NCBI GenBank assembly: GCA_021202555.1
Contig: JAJQCT010000029.1
Location: 1-64,000, forward strand
From: Clostridiales bacterium
GTDB lineage: Bacteria; Bacillota; Clostridia; Oscillospirales; CAG-272
Length of the DNA stretch: 64,000 bases
Reading direction: 5' to 3'
Numbering within the stretch: the stretch's first letter is position 1; each line of letters begins with the position of its first letter. Position numbers and translations under genes: made by a program. Below, in pieces: positions 24,562 to 33,758 of this stretch. The notes beneath the pieces were generated by a model that searched no databases, was not told the origin of the DNA, and was given only the letters and a program-made list of their open reading frames with translations.

Positions 24562-27291
24562 ATGTCCGAGAAGAAAAGCGCGGCGACAGGGACAAGAGCG
24601 CTTACAAAATCGACAAAATCAAAGAGCGGCGCGCAAAAAAGCACGGGCAGCGCAAAAAGATACAAAGCAAAACCGGCAGCGTCTCAGGAAGAGCGCTCAC
24701 ACTCGATTATAAATCAGATACTTCCGTTTATTTTTCTCGTGTGCGCGCTCATTCTTGTGATAATTCTCGCGTTTGACGAAAGTGCATTTGTTACATCGTT
24801 CATCAAATCGCTTCTTTTCGGGCTTTTCTCATACGCATCGTACCTGATTCCCGCGCTGCTTGTCATTCTTGCGGCGTTCTGGCAGTCAGATGTGATTTCA
24901 AAGCGAACGACTTGGAAGCTCTGGTGCGCGCTCGCGGTTCTCCTTTTCACCTCGACCCTCTTTCATCTGATTTTATCGGGAGCCGCGGCAGAGTTCAATC
25001 CGATTACGCTTTACGAAACGGGCGAGAGCACGTCGGGAGGCGTTTTCGGGGGTATTCTCGCGTCAATTCTCATCTCATGCTTCGGCAAGGTGATTTCGTA
25101 TATTATCGTCATCGCGGCGCTCTTTATACTTGTTCCCGTGATATTCGGAATGACGCCTGTCATGATTTACCGCTTTTTCAGGCGTCGAGCGGTGCATAAA
25201 ATCGAGAATGTGCGCGAACGGCGCGAGCTTGAGCGCCTGTCTCCCGTTCCAAGGGAAGCTGTAAGCCGCGCGGAGGACGCCGCCGGCGGCGCGTATTCCG
25301 ACAAGACAAGGATGCGCGGAAAAAGGCGGAAATTCGATCCCGACGTGGACGTTCCCGAGGACAAGAAAACAGAGAAAAAATCAAAGCGCGAGAACGACGA
25401 GGCTCCGGAGGAGCGCGAGGCGAGGCTTGCCGCCGAGGTGATGAAGCGCTCAAACGAGAAATTCGGCGAGCAAAAGCTTCCCGACGAGAAAATCGACGCC
25501 ACTGAGAATTGTGAAATCGAAAGCAACGGCGACGGCGAAAACGTAAATGAAAGCGGAAATGAAGGCGAGGACGCAATTTATCCCGCATACCGCAGTGAGG
25601 AGGCGGACGAAGGCATTCTCATAGACCTTGAGAAAATTTTCACAAACCCCGACAAGCTGCGCTCATTCGGAGAGGAAAAGCGCACGGCGGAGCCGATAAA
25701 GGCGGAGCGCAGTGCGGTAGTCGCCGAGGCTGACGCGGGCGAGAAAAGGATTGCCGAGGACACCAAGGCGGGGGATGCGGCGGACAGCACGGTTCCCGTA
25801 TATGAATTTCCGCCGCTCGAGCTTCTGACAATGCCGCCGGAGGCTACTGCTGCAAGCCGCGAGGAAATCGAGACAAAGGCAAAAAAGCTTGTAGACACGC
25901 TTTCGAGCTTCAATGTACATGTCAGGATTTCGGACGTTTCGCGGGGTCCTACAATCACAAGATACGAGCTGACGCCCGAATCGGGGACGAGGGTGCGCGC
26001 GATTTCAAACCTTGTCGAGGATATTTCGCTCAATCTGGCGTCTCCCGGCGTGAGAATCGAAGCACCGATTCCGGGAAAATCCGCTGTCGGCGTCGAGGTG
26101 CCGAACAGCAAGCGCGAAAACGTCTATCTGCGCGCGCTCATTTCGACGGAAAAATTCAAAAACGCGAAAAGCAGGCTGACGGCTGCGCTCGGCGAGGACG
26201 TGGCAGGCGATCCGGTTTACTGCGATATAGCGAAAATGCCTCATCTTCTCATATCCGGAGCTACCGGAATGGGAAAATCGGTATGTCTCAACGCGATTAT
26301 CGTGAGCCTTCTTTACAAGGCGGAGCCGACCGAGCTGCGGCTTATAATGATAGACCCGAAAAAGGTCGAGCTTAATTTGTATAACGGGATTCCTCATCTT
26401 CACGTTCCCGTCGTGTCAGACCCGAAAAAGGCTGCGGGCACGCTCTCATGGGCTGTCACGGAGATGGATAAGCGCTACGCCGCTATCGAGGACGTTGGAA
26501 TGCGCAATATCGAGGGGTACAACGAAATAACGAAAAACGATCCCGAAAAGGAATTTATGCCGCAGATGATAATCATAATCGACGAGCTTGCCGATCTCAT
26601 GATGACTGCTCCCGACGACGTTGAGACGTCAATCTGCCGAATAGCGCAGATGGGACGTGCGGCGGGACTTCATCTTATAATCGGCACGCAGCGTCCGTCC
26701 GTTGACGTAATAACGGGGCTTATCAAGGCGAATATTCCCTCGAGAATCGCGTTCAAAATGTCGTCTCAGGTTGACAGCAGAACCGTCATCGACATCGGAG
26801 GCGCCGAAAAGCTTCTCGGATTCGGCGATATGCTTTACGCGCCTGTGGGTGTCATGAAGCCGGTGAGAATTCAGGGCGCTTTCGTTACCGAGGAAGAGGT
26901 TGAGGCTGTCACGGACTTCCTTCGCGGAATCTGCCCGACGCCAAACTACGACAGCGGCGCCATCGAGGGAATCGACGAGGCGGCGGCAAGATGCGGTCAG
27001 AAGCGCTCCAAGGGTGCGGCGGCGGCAGCAGCCGACGATGGAGGCATGGATTCAGACCCCATGCTCATGCAGGCGCTCGAGCTTGCGGTTGAATCGGGCA
27101 AAATTTCGACCTCTCTCATTCAAAGGCGTCTGTCGCTCGGATATGGGCGAGCGGCGAAGCTCATCGACAGGCTTGAGGCTATGGGATATGTTAGCCCGCC
27201 CGACGGTCAGCGTCCGAGAGACGTTCTGATAACGCGGGATATGTACCGCGAGCTTATGATGAGGGGCGACATCACGGAAGACGACGGTTAA
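24562..27291 (+). CDS. ftsK: DNA translocase FtsK/SpoIIIE
   Basis: 909 aa membrane-anchored motor that pumps chromosomal DNA through the closing division or sporulation septum. The N-terminus is basic, with four hydrophobic segments in about residues 50-215, then a charged linker (about 215-420). The motor follows, with Walker A LISGATGMGKSVCLNA (about 570-585), Walker B MIIIIDELADLM, and the winged-helix gamma domain at the C-terminus (SGKISTSLIQRRLSLGYGRAAKLIDRLE). The ribosome site is GGAAGGAG. Whether it is the sporulation-specific SpoIIIE or the vegetative form cannot be told from sequence alone. The P-loop has Met where Ser is usual (TGMGKS). Confidence 0.96.
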   Translation: MSEKKSAATGTRALTKSTKSKSGAQKSTGSAKRYKAKPAASQEERSHSIINQILPFIFLVCALILVIILAFDESAFVTSFIKSLLFGLFSYASYLIPALLVILAAFWQSDVISKRTTWKLWCALAVLLFTSTLFHLILSGAAAEFNPITLYETGESTSGGVFGGILASILISCFGKVISYIIVIAALFILVPVIFGMTPVMIYRFFRRRAVHKIENVRERRELERLSPVPREAVSRAEDAAGGAYSDKTRMRGKRRKFDPDVDVPEDKKTEKKSKRENDEAPEEREARLAAEVMKRSNEKFGEQKLPDEKIDATENCEIESNGDGENVNESGNEGEDAIYPAYRSEEADEGILIDLEKIFTNPDKLRSFGEEKRTAEPIKAERSAVVAEADAGEKRIAEDTKAGDAADSTVPVYEFPPLELLTMPPEATAASREEIETKAKKLVDTLSSFNVHVRISDVSRGPTITRYELTPESGTRVRAISNLVEDISLNLASPGVRIEAPIPGKSAVGVEVPNSKRENVYLRALISTEKFKNAKSRLTAALGEDVAGDPVYCDIAKMPHLLISGATGMGKSVCLNAIIVSLLYKAEPTELRLIMIDPKKVELNLYNGIPHLHVPVVSDPKKAAGTLSWAVTEMDKRYAAIEDVGMRNIEGYNEITKNDPEKEFMPQMIIIIDELADLMMTAPDDVETSICRIAQMGRAAGLHLIIGTQRPSVDVITGLIKANIPSRIAFKMSSQVDSRTVIDIGGAEKLLGFGDMLYAPVGVMKPVRIQGAFVTEEEVEAVTDFLRGICPTPNYDSGAIEGIDEAAARCGQKRSKGAAAAAADDGGMDSDPMLMQALELAVESGKISTSLIQRRLSLGYGRAAKLIDRLEAMGYVSPPDGQRPRDVLITRDMYRELMMRGDITEDDG

Positions 27292-27396
27292 ACCGCAGTT
27301 AAACCGCGGTTCAACCGTGAATGAAACGCGAATGAAACGCGGATAAAGTGCGGATTTCTCATGTGAAAAATATCAGATTGAAAGTGAGGACGAACG

Positions 27397-27768
27397 ATGG
27401 CTGACGGAAATGACTATAAAATCTGCCCCGTTTGCGGGACGTACAACACAAAGGAATGCAAAACCTGCGAATGCGGTTACGTTTACGGCAGGAGCGACAC
27501 GGGCATAACGGAAAAGGAATTAAAATCAAAGGAACGGATGAAGTCCTTGAGAAAGCTTCTGCTCGGATTTATCATGGCGGCGATTCTCTTCTTTTTGTTC
27601 GTTCTCACAGCAAGGTACGGCACGATTGTCTTGTTTTATGTTGTCGGGATTGCGGGAGGTCTCGCAGTTCTGCTGCTTTTAGCGTCGGTGGTGATGGGTA
27701 AAATTTCGAGGCGAAACGAGAGAAAGAACACGGGCGGCAGCGACCCCGGTGTCGGAAAAGGAGAATAA
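27397..27768 (+). CDS. Zinc-ribbon membrane protein
   Basis: 123 aa. The N-terminal cysteine pairs CPVCGTYN and CKTCECG form a short zinc ribbon (about residues 9-30). Two hydrophobic segments follow at about 52-70 and 76-98, and a polar tail ends the protein. Its stop overlaps the tmk start (TAATGG), so the two are coupled. No named family is recognised; function unknown. Confidence 0.75.
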   Translation: MADGNDYKICPVCGTYNTKECKTCECGYVYGRSDTGITEKELKSKERMKSLRKLLLGFIMAAILFFLFVLTARYGTIVLFYVVGIAGGLAVLLLLASVVMGKISRRNERKNTGGSDPGVGKGE

Positions 27769-28427
27769 TGGGACGGCTTATTGTCATTGAGGGAGTCGAC
27801 GGCGCGGGGAAAAGGACGCAAAGCGAACTTTTGCGTGACTATTTTATCTCGCGCGGCGTTCGCGTCCGCGAGCTTGACTTCCCTGTTTACGATTCTGAAA
27901 GCTCCCTTTTCGTGAGAATGTATTTGTCGGGGGAGCTTGGCGGCTCGCCCGACGACACAAATGCATACGCGGCGTCGATGCTTTTCGCTGCCGACAGGTA
28001 TATATCGTACAGGCGCGACTGGAAAGCTGACGCTGACGATGAGAACACGGTTATTATCGCGAACAGGTACACGACATCGAACGCGATTCATCAGCTCTCA
28101 AAGCTGCCTCGCGAGGCATGGGACGATTTTCTCGCATGGCTCTTTGATTTTGAATTTTCAAAGCTTTCGCTTCCCTCACCCGACGAGGTGATTTACCTTT
28201 CCGTTTCGGCTGAAATCTCAATGGAAAGTGTGCTTTCACGCTCAGAGCAAACGGGTCAGAAGCGCGACATTCACGAGCTTGACGCGGATTATATGCGCCG
28301 CTCGTGCGAGGCGGGGCTTTACGCGGCAAATTCACTCGGGTGGAAAATTATCGAATGCGGGAGAGACGGAAAGCTTCGCGGGCGCGATGAAATATTCAAG
28401 GATATTCTGACGGCGCTCGGAATCTGA
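27768..28427 (+). CDS. tmk: Thymidylate kinase
   Basis: Phosphorylates dTMP to dTDP. 219 aa, P-loop EGVDGAGKRTQSELL at residues 8-22 (usual GxDGxGKsTq, here Arg before Thr). NRYTTSNAIHQL corresponds to the DRY/nucleotide-binding region (Asn replaces Asp). The lid region around residues 150-175 carries RSEQTGQKRDIHE. Starts by overlapping the upstream stop. Sits in a housekeeping run ftsK-ZnR-tmk-DJ1-MTHFS. Confidence 0.93.
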   Translation: MGRLIVIEGVDGAGKRTQSELLRDYFISRGVRVRELDFPVYDSESSLFVRMYLSGELGGSPDDTNAYAASMLFAADRYISYRRDWKADADDENTVIIANRYTTSNAIHQLSKLPREAWDDFLAWLFDFEFSKLSLPSPDEVIYLSVSAEISMESVLSRSEQTGQKRDIHELDADYMRRSCEAGLYAANSLGWKIIECGRDGKLRGRDEIFKDILTALGI

Positions 28428-28458
28428 AATTTTATTTTTGAAAGGCGGAAACTTCAAA

Positions 28459-29013
28459 ATGATTATAATGTTTTTGGCTGACGGATTTGAGGAGGGCGAG
28501 GCTATTGTCCCGCTCGACATTCTGCGGCGCGCGGGCGCCGATATAAAAACCGTCGGGGTCGGCAGACAGAGGGATTCAAAAGCTCCCGTGAGGGGCTCGC
28601 ACGGAATAGACGTGACACCCGACCTCTGCGAGGACGAAATTCCCGACGGGATGACAGAGATGGTGATTTTGCCCGGCGGAAAGGTCGGCTCCGACAATCT
28701 TTACGCATCTGCTGTCGTAAGGGATACGCTTTTGGCGGTGAATGAAAGCGGAGGATGTCTTGCGGCGATTTGCGCGGCTCCGTACATTCTCGGCGAGTAC
28801 GGCTATCTTGAGGGCAAGCGCGCCGTTTGCTATCCCGGATTTGAGTCAAGGCTGAAGGGAGCCGTCATATCGGACGCACAGGTCGTCACGGACGGAAACG
28901 TCATAACCGCCGAGGGTATGGGTGCGGCGCATGAGTTCGGGCTTGCGCTTGTCGCAAAGCTTTACGGAAAGGAGCGGGCGGACAAAATCGCCTCGGAAAT
29001 AAGATACAGATGA
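28459..29013 (+). CDS. DJ-1/PfpI family protein
   Basis: 184 aa from the ATG at 28459, chosen over the TTG at 28438 because AAAGGCGGA then sits 9 nt upstream. Flavodoxin-like DJ-1 fold: FLADGFEEGEAIVPLDILRRAG carries the conserved glutamate and CLAAICAAPYILGEYG the nucleophile-elbow cysteine. GMGAAHEFGLALV near the C-terminus is also typical. Members are described as glyoxalase/deglycase-like, chaperone or oxidative stress proteins; the reaction here cannot be assigned. Overlaps the next gene by 4 bp. Confidence 0.9.
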   Translation: MIIMFLADGFEEGEAIVPLDILRRAGADIKTVGVGRQRDSKAPVRGSHGIDVTPDLCEDEIPDGMTEMVILPGGKVGSDNLYASAVVRDTLLAVNESGGCLAAICAAPYILGEYGYLEGKRAVCYPGFESRLKGAVISDAQVVTDGNVITAEGMGAAHEFGLALVAKLYGKERADKIASEIRYR

Positions 29014-29606
29014 ACACGATGAAACTTCAAAAGGCTGCAATGCGCGAAAAATACAAAAATGAGCGAAAGCTCATCGGAGATGATGAGCGCCGCGCGATGA
29101 GCGATGAAATCTGCCGACGCGCGACGGCGCTTTCAAGCTTCAGGCTGGCGCAGACGGTGCTTTTATACGCGCCGAAATCACATGAGGTGGACGTTTATCC
29201 TATCGCGAAGGAGGCGCTCGCTCGTGGAAAGCGCGTAGCCTTTCCGCGCTGCGGCAAAAAGGAGGACGGCACGATTTTGATGACGTTTCATACCGTAAGC
29301 TCTCTCTCGGAGCTTCATCCGGGAAGCTTTGGAATAATGGAGCCTGAAGATGACGCGCCGCTTTACGAAATAGACGCTGACAAAAGAAGCTCGATTGCAT
29401 TCGCTCCCGGAATCACGTTTGACCGTCACGGCTACAGAATCGGCTACGGCGGCGGATATTACGACAGGTATTTCAGCTCCTACACGGGAACCATTGTCGG
29501 CGTGGTGTTCTCGCAGCTTCTGACGGATGAGATTCCGCATGGCAAATACGACATCAAAGCGGGACTTATAATTACCGAAAAGGGAGTGACGGCAACTGAA
29601 GGCTAA
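29010..29606 (+). CDS. 5-formyltetrahydrofolate cyclo-ligase
   Basis: ATP-dependent conversion of 5-formyl-THF to 5,10-methenyl-THF, recycling a folate storage form. 198 aa. Signature PGITFDRHGYRIGYGGGYYDRYF at about residues 130-152, N-terminal basic KAAMREKYKNER, and YAPKSHEVDVYPI. Starts in an ATGA overlap with the DJ-1 gene. Length normal. Confidence 0.95.
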   Translation: MNTMKLQKAAMREKYKNERKLIGDDERRAMSDEICRRATALSSFRLAQTVLLYAPKSHEVDVYPIAKEALARGKRVAFPRCGKKEDGTILMTFHTVSSLSELHPGSFGIMEPEDDAPLYEIDADKRSSIAFAPGITFDRHGYRIGYGGGYYDRYFSSYTGTIVGVVFSQLLTDEIPHGKYDIKAGLIITEKGVTATEG

Positions 29607-30504
29607 GGGACTTAACGCCGCCCCGACGCTGGCGGCGGTAATATTCGTGCTTTTGATTTTATCGGGGTATCTCGGCGGCGACGCGCTCGGGGATAATCCG
29701 TATCTTTCCGTAATCGTAATACAGCTTCTGATATTTGTCCTGCCCGCGCTTTTCTTTTGCAGGCTGCGCGGCAAGGATTACGGCAGAAAAATCCGCATAT
29801 CATTTTTTGAGCTTGGCACGATTCCGTTTATCATTATCGCGTGCGTCTCGCTCATGCTCGCGTCATGCGCCGTCAAATTCGGAATTTATTCGCTTTTAGA
29901 CTACACCGTCAGCTCGTCGGATATTTACGGATACGCGGTTGAAGGCGAAATTTCGGCAGGCGACGGCGGCGCAGAAGCTGTCGCGGCGATTTTCGCGTTC
30001 GCGATATTTCCGGCTGTCACCGAGGAGCTTGTGTTCCGCGGAATAATGATTGCGGAATATGAGGAATGCGGCGTTATCGGAGCTGCGCTGATGAGCTCGC
30101 TGCTTTTCGCTATGCTGCATCTCGAGCCTGTGCTTTTCCCCGTATATTTTGTAAGCGGGCTGATTCTTGCGCTGTCTGTTTACGTCACGCGGTCGATTCT
30201 CGCGCCTATTTTAATCCACACGGTGAACAATATTTTTTCGCTTTTTTTAGAGGATTATCTTTGGGAGCGGATTTTGCAGCCGAGAAATCTCGTGGTGTTC
30301 GCGTTTTTAATTGTTTCGCTCACGCTGCTCGCATTCACTCTGATGTTCGGCGAGGCGTGCAGAATATACCGCTCATACGGAAAGGACGGCGTGCCGAGCG
30401 AATACGTGATACCGAAAAAAAAGCGCACTCCGACTGTTTACGCTGTTATGACGATACCGTTTGCAATATGTCTTGTGATTTTCATATTCGCGGCGGTGAT
30501 TTAG
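29596..30504 (+). CDS. CPBP family intramembrane metalloprotease
   Basis: Abi/CAAX-type membrane protease with about seven to eight hydrophobic segments. Catalytic motifs in order: TEELVFRG (EExxxR), LLFAMLHLEP (FxxxH) and LIHTVNN (HxxxN). Starting at the track's GTG (29647) would cut through the first membrane helix. The only upstream in-frame candidates are CTG at 29596 and 29629. CTG 29596 has AGGGAG at 9-nt spacing and overlaps the preceding stop by 11 bp, so I prefer it (302 aa). The start is uncertain. Substrate unknown; relatives process prenylated proteins or confer bacteriocin immunity. Confidence 0.82.
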   Translation: MKAKGLNAAPTLAAVIFVLLILSGYLGGDALGDNPYLSVIVIQLLIFVLPALFFCRLRGKDYGRKIRISFFELGTIPFIIIACVSLMLASCAVKFGIYSLLDYTVSSSDIYGYAVEGEISAGDGGAEAVAAIFAFAIFPAVTEELVFRGIMIAEYEECGVIGAALMSSLLFAMLHLEPVLFPVYFVSGLILALSVYVTRSILAPILIHTVNNIFSLFLEDYLWERILQPRNLVVFAFLIVSLTLLAFTLMFGEACRIYRSYGKDGVPSEYVIPKKKRTPTVYAVMTIPFAICLVIFIFAAVI

Positions 30505-30544
30505 CGGGGAGCGGCTTGAATATCGAAAAAAAGGGGGTGATATT

Positions 30545-31969
30545 ATGAACGGCTCTGACAATTTGAGTTCGGGAAAAATAAATAGCGGCGCAAATGACAT
30601 CGGCGGCGTTTCCGATGAGGAAAGCAAAACGCAGCTTCGCGGCGCAGTTTCAGATTCGGGGGAGAGCGACGCGCCCCCGTCGCAGCCGAAAGTCAATCCA
30701 AAGGACAAGCCTAAGGACAGTGAGATCATGCACGGCTCTTATCATGAAAAGAGGGCGGCAGCCGTCGAAAAAAGTGCTGGCGAGGAGGGCGGCAAAATGA
30801 GGCAAAAAAGCAGGAAAAGCGATTCTGCCGGCAAGACGCTTTCGGGACTTTTGCGCGGCGTAATTTATATTTTGTTCGTCTCAATCACGGGAATAAGTAT
30901 TGCTGTTTTCGCCGTCATCCCGATAGCAAACGATATGTTCGCGTTTGTAAAGGACGAGGAAATTGTGGATATAACGATTCCCGAGCTTGCAACCATAAAC
31001 GATGTGGCGGAAATACTTTATGAGAACGGACTTATCGAGTATCCCGAGATTTTTAAGATATATGCGAATTTTCAAGGCGACGACGGCGAGTTTGTCGCGG
31101 GGGAATATTCCCTTTCGACGACGCTGAATTACGGTCAGCTTCTCGATTCCTTCAAATCGACGGAAACGACGGAAATCATATCGATTACAATACCCGAGGG
31201 ATACACTACGGATGAGATTATCGCGCTTTTCGTGGAAAACGGAATTGGCACCTACGACGGATTTGTCGAGGCGATAAACGAATACGACTGGTCGCTTGAG
31301 TACAGCTACTGGTTTATCGACGAGCTTGAGGAAAACGGCTATTCGGACTCGCGGCATTATCGGCTCGATGGGTACCTTTTCCCCGACACCTATTATTTTT
31401 ACACGACAGCGTCGGAGGTTTCCGTCATAGCGAAGCTGCTTGACAATTTCGAGACGAAATTCCCCGACACATACCGTGCGCGCGCCGAGGTTCTCGGAAT
31501 GACCGTCGATGAAATCGTGACGCTCGCGTCAATGATTCAGTCGGAGGCGAAATATCTCTCGGAATACGCGCTCGTATCCTCAGTATTTCACAACAGGCTC
31601 GACAACAGTGATTCATACCCGTATCTCGAATCAGTCGCAACGATTATATACGCGATTTATCACGACACGGGCGAGCGTCCGACGACGCTTGAAAGCGTCT
31701 CGTACAATTCGGATTACAACACTTACACTCACACGGGACTTCCGCCCGGAGCTATATGCAACCCCGGCTATAACGCTCTGACATACGCGCTTTATTCGAC
31801 AGAATCGGATTACTTCTACTTCGTGACCAACACGGACGGATATTCCGTATTCTCGACGACATACGCCGAGCATCTTGCCGCGATTGAAGCGGTTGAAAAC
31901 GGCACGGCAATCTCCACGGTAATTCAAAATGCGTATTCGGAATACGATGATGAGGGGGATGATGAATAA
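30545..31969 (+). CDS. mltG: Endolytic murein transglycosylase MltG
   Basis: 474 aa. Cuts nascent glycan strands and sets their length. Polar cytosolic N-terminus (about 1-100), one membrane segment (about 106-130), LysM-like region (FVAGEYSLSTTLNYGQLL), then the YceG catalytic domain. There ASMIQSEAKY supplies the catalytic Glu, VFHNRLDN and YPYLESVATIIYAI follow, and the C-terminal signature NTYTHTGLPPGAICNPGYNAL is clear. The ribosome site is AAAGGGGGTGATATT. The N-terminal cytosolic part is longer than usual, with Ser/Pro/Lys-rich sequence. Confidence 0.95.
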   Translation: MNGSDNLSSGKINSGANDIGGVSDEESKTQLRGAVSDSGESDAPPSQPKVNPKDKPKDSEIMHGSYHEKRAAAVEKSAGEEGGKMRQKSRKSDSAGKTLSGLLRGVIYILFVSITGISIAVFAVIPIANDMFAFVKDEEIVDITIPELATINDVAEILYENGLIEYPEIFKIYANFQGDDGEFVAGEYSLSTTLNYGQLLDSFKSTETTEIISITIPEGYTTDEIIALFVENGIGTYDGFVEAINEYDWSLEYSYWFIDELEENGYSDSRHYRLDGYLFPDTYYFYTTASEVSVIAKLLDNFETKFPDTYRARAEVLGMTVDEIVTLASMIQSEAKYLSEYALVSSVFHNRLDNSDSYPYLESVATIIYAIYHDTGERPTTLESVSYNSDYNTYTHTGLPPGAICNPGYNALTYALYSTESDYFYFVTNTDGYSVFSTTYAEHLAAIEAVENGTAISTVIQNAYSEYDDEGDDE

Positions 31970-32255
31970 AAACACTCACCGAGAACAGGACGTGCGTTTG
32001 CGCTCTAATCATTTCCATGTATGACACTGCGGTTATTTTGGAATTATAAGTTTGAAAGACAAATCATTCAAATTCTTCGTTATTCCGCTTGAAATGAATT
32101 GCCGAAGCGATTCGGTCAGGTGCGCCCGCAGGATAGAGGCGGCGCGGAATCGCGGGCTTCAAGGCAAACCGCATTACAGAAAGGAAAGGAAGCTTTCGGG
32201 GCTTTTATTTACCGCGTTGGGAAACGAAAGCCGCCCGAGAGCTGTGAGACAAGAG

Positions 32256-32450
32256 ATGGAAAACAGTACGGCAGACAGACTTCCCGAAGGGCTTGTCATG
32301 GCGTTCGCGCATGATACAGATGCGCTTGTGAGATTTACACGAATGTCAAACGAGGCGCAGGATGAAATCATCAGGCGCGCGGCGAATGTGAAAACGGAGC
32401 GCGATATGAAGCGCCTCCTTAAAAGTATTCCGTATAATACAGTAGAATAA
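32256..32450 (+). CDS. Small conserved-looking protein (possible longer start at 32052)
   Basis: The track lists 132 aa from a TTG at 32052, but the first 68 codons look non-coding. The ATG at 32256 gives 64 aa: LPEGLVMAFAHDTDALVRF followed by MSNEAQDEIIRRAANVKTERDM. This resembles a small clostridial family of pattern LPxGFxMALAxNxxAxxxF...LSxxEKxxII, which I know only as hypothetical. No clear ribosome site. A strong terminator follows directly, which supports expression. Function unknown. Confidence 0.55.
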   Translation: MENSTADRLPEGLVMAFAHDTDALVRFTRMSNEAQDEIIRRAANVKTERDMKRLLKSIPYNTVE

Positions 32451-32456
32451 AACATT

Positions 32457-32485
32457 AAAAAAGCAGCGGATTCCGCTGCTTTTTT
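32457..32485. terminator. Bidirectional terminator
   Basis: AAAAAAGCAGCGG, loop ATT, CCGCTGCTTTTTT: 7-bp GC stem flanked by A and T runs. It serves the small plus-strand gene and the convergent PAS gene. Confidence 0.9.
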
Positions 32486-32521
32486 AATGTCTTCACTCAA
32501 GTTAGGCGCTGCTCGATAAGA

Positions 32522-32893
32522 TTATAATTCACCTTCGCCGTGGGTTTCGTGCTTGCGCGATTCATGCTTTTCGTAGTAGCCGATGAGATTTCCGGCTTTG
32601 TCCCTCAGCGCGACGATATAAACATCGCTGTCAGCCCCGTCCCATGTTTTGCTGTATGTATACACGCGGTCAAGAGCGGGATTTTCGCGGAAGCTTTCGA
32701 TGACGGACAATATTATTTCCCTTGAACGCGGATTATGGCAGTCGAAAATCGATTTTTCCACAAGCTCCGCTCCGCCGCGCTTTTCGTATCTTTTCACGGC
32801 GGTGGGGTTCATGTATACGATGATATGCTCCGCGCTGCAAATGACAATCGGTTCCCTGTCCGCGTCAATCAGCGCCTTGAAATAATCGTTCAT
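32522..32893 (-). CDS. PAS-domain protein
   Basis: 123 aa, essentially one PAS fold: ALIDADREPIVICSAEHIIVYMNPTAVKRYEKRGG is the usual N-terminal half, then IFDCHNPRSREII and a C-terminal strand pair with GNLIGYYEKHESR. No kinase, GGDEF or HTH domain is attached, so it is a stand-alone sensor or a small-ligand or heme binder. Lies 48 bp downstream of the nitrilase-like gene and is the last gene of the dapF-guaA operon. Confidence 0.85.
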   Translation of the reverse strand: MNDYFKALIDADREPIVICSAEHIIVYMNPTAVKRYEKRGGAELVEKSIFDCHNPRSREIILSVIESFRENPALDRVYTYSKTWDGADSDVYIVALRDKAGNLIGYYEKHESRKHETHGEGEL

Positions 32894-32941
32894 TTTCGTT
32901 CTCTCCAGTCTTTTTTTCGGAAAATTGCGTACCTTCGCCGC

Positions 32942-33655
32942 TTACACCGCAGCATAAAGAATGTCTTCCGCACCATATGGGACACGGTCGGCAATTTTTC
33001 CGTTTTCAAATAAGAATGCGCCGCCGACAGCATCGGGATTTTCCGAAATCGAATTGACAAGAAGCGCTTTTTTTGCGGCGAGATTTGACCTCTCGGCGTA
33101 CTCCTCCTCACAGCTTTTCCACTCGGCGGCGGAGAATGTAACGTAAATCGACCAAAGCAAAATACCGTCCGTCCTGAAGCGTTCGGGGCATTCCCACATA
33201 TCGCCGCAGAGAGCGATTCTGAATTTTTGTCCCTTGTAGATAAAATCCTCGCTTATTTTTCCCTCACGGTAATGCTCATCCGCAAGAGCGGTGTCCTTCC
33301 AGCCCGACGATATACGGCGATAATTATGAAGTATCGCGCCGTCGGCTATGACGGCGCATGAGGAATAAAGGTCATTGCCGTCGCATTCAACGTATCCGAG
33401 ACATAAATCGACGCCATATCTGCGCGTCATGGCACATATTTTGCGGAAAATGTCATCGTCACGCGCGATGCCGACATTAAGGTCGTGCGGATAATTGAAA
33501 TTCAGAGCGTCGAAGCCCTGCAAAAACGTCTCACCAAAGCAGACAATGTCAGCCCACCCGTGCGCGGCTTGCAAAGCCCGCTCAATCTGTGAAATATTGA
33601 ACGCGGTATCGCCGTTGACAAAGCGATATGCCGCAAGTGCGATTGTTAGGGGCAT
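32942..33655 (-). CDS. Carbon-nitrogen hydrolase (nitrilase superfamily)
   Basis: 237 aa. Nitrilase-fold amidohydrolase: Glu in VCFGETFLQGFD (about residue 42) and nucleophile Cys in RIALCGDMWE (about 150). The usual Lys position reads HNYRRISSGWKD, so Arg stands where Lys is common, with Lys a few residues later. Substrate unknown. In the ancestral order its ATG would follow the guaA stop after 4 bp; a copy of its first 105 bp still sits behind guaA at 37780-37884. Today a 4.2-kb insertion separates the two genes, so this gene may have lost its promoter. Confidence 0.85.
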   Translation of the reverse strand: MPLTIALAAYRFVNGDTAFNISQIERALQAAHGWADIVCFGETFLQGFDALNFNYPHDLNVGIARDDDIFRKICAMTRRYGVDLCLGYVECDGNDLYSSCAVIADGAILHNYRRISSGWKDTALADEHYREGKISEDFIYKGQKFRIALCGDMWECPERFRTDGILLWSIYVTFSAAEWKSCEEEYAERSNLAAKKALLVNSISENPDAVGGAFLFENGKIADRVPYGAEDILYAAV

Positions 33656-33668
33656 GAGGTTATTCCCA
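33554..33668. repeat. 115-bp direct repeat, left copy
   Basis: Identical over 115 bp to 37780-37894. It contains the nitrilase start codon region and the final codons of a guaA-like 3' end (minus strand GAATGGGAATAACCTC). Outside the perfect block the left copy continues with codons for V-R-I-E-W-E-stop, a guaA-like end that differs in third positions from the resident guaA. Confidence 0.95.
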
Positions 33669-33758
33669 TTCGATTCTCACAAGCGCGCACTAAACAAATT
33701 TGCTTTTGTAATTTAGCTGTGAGTTTCTGTTTTATTTGTATTATCGGAAAGACGCAAA

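Noticed and set aside
32052-32255. TTG-started extension of the small protein at 32256
   Set aside because: No coding character, no ribosome site. The conserved-looking part begins at 32256.
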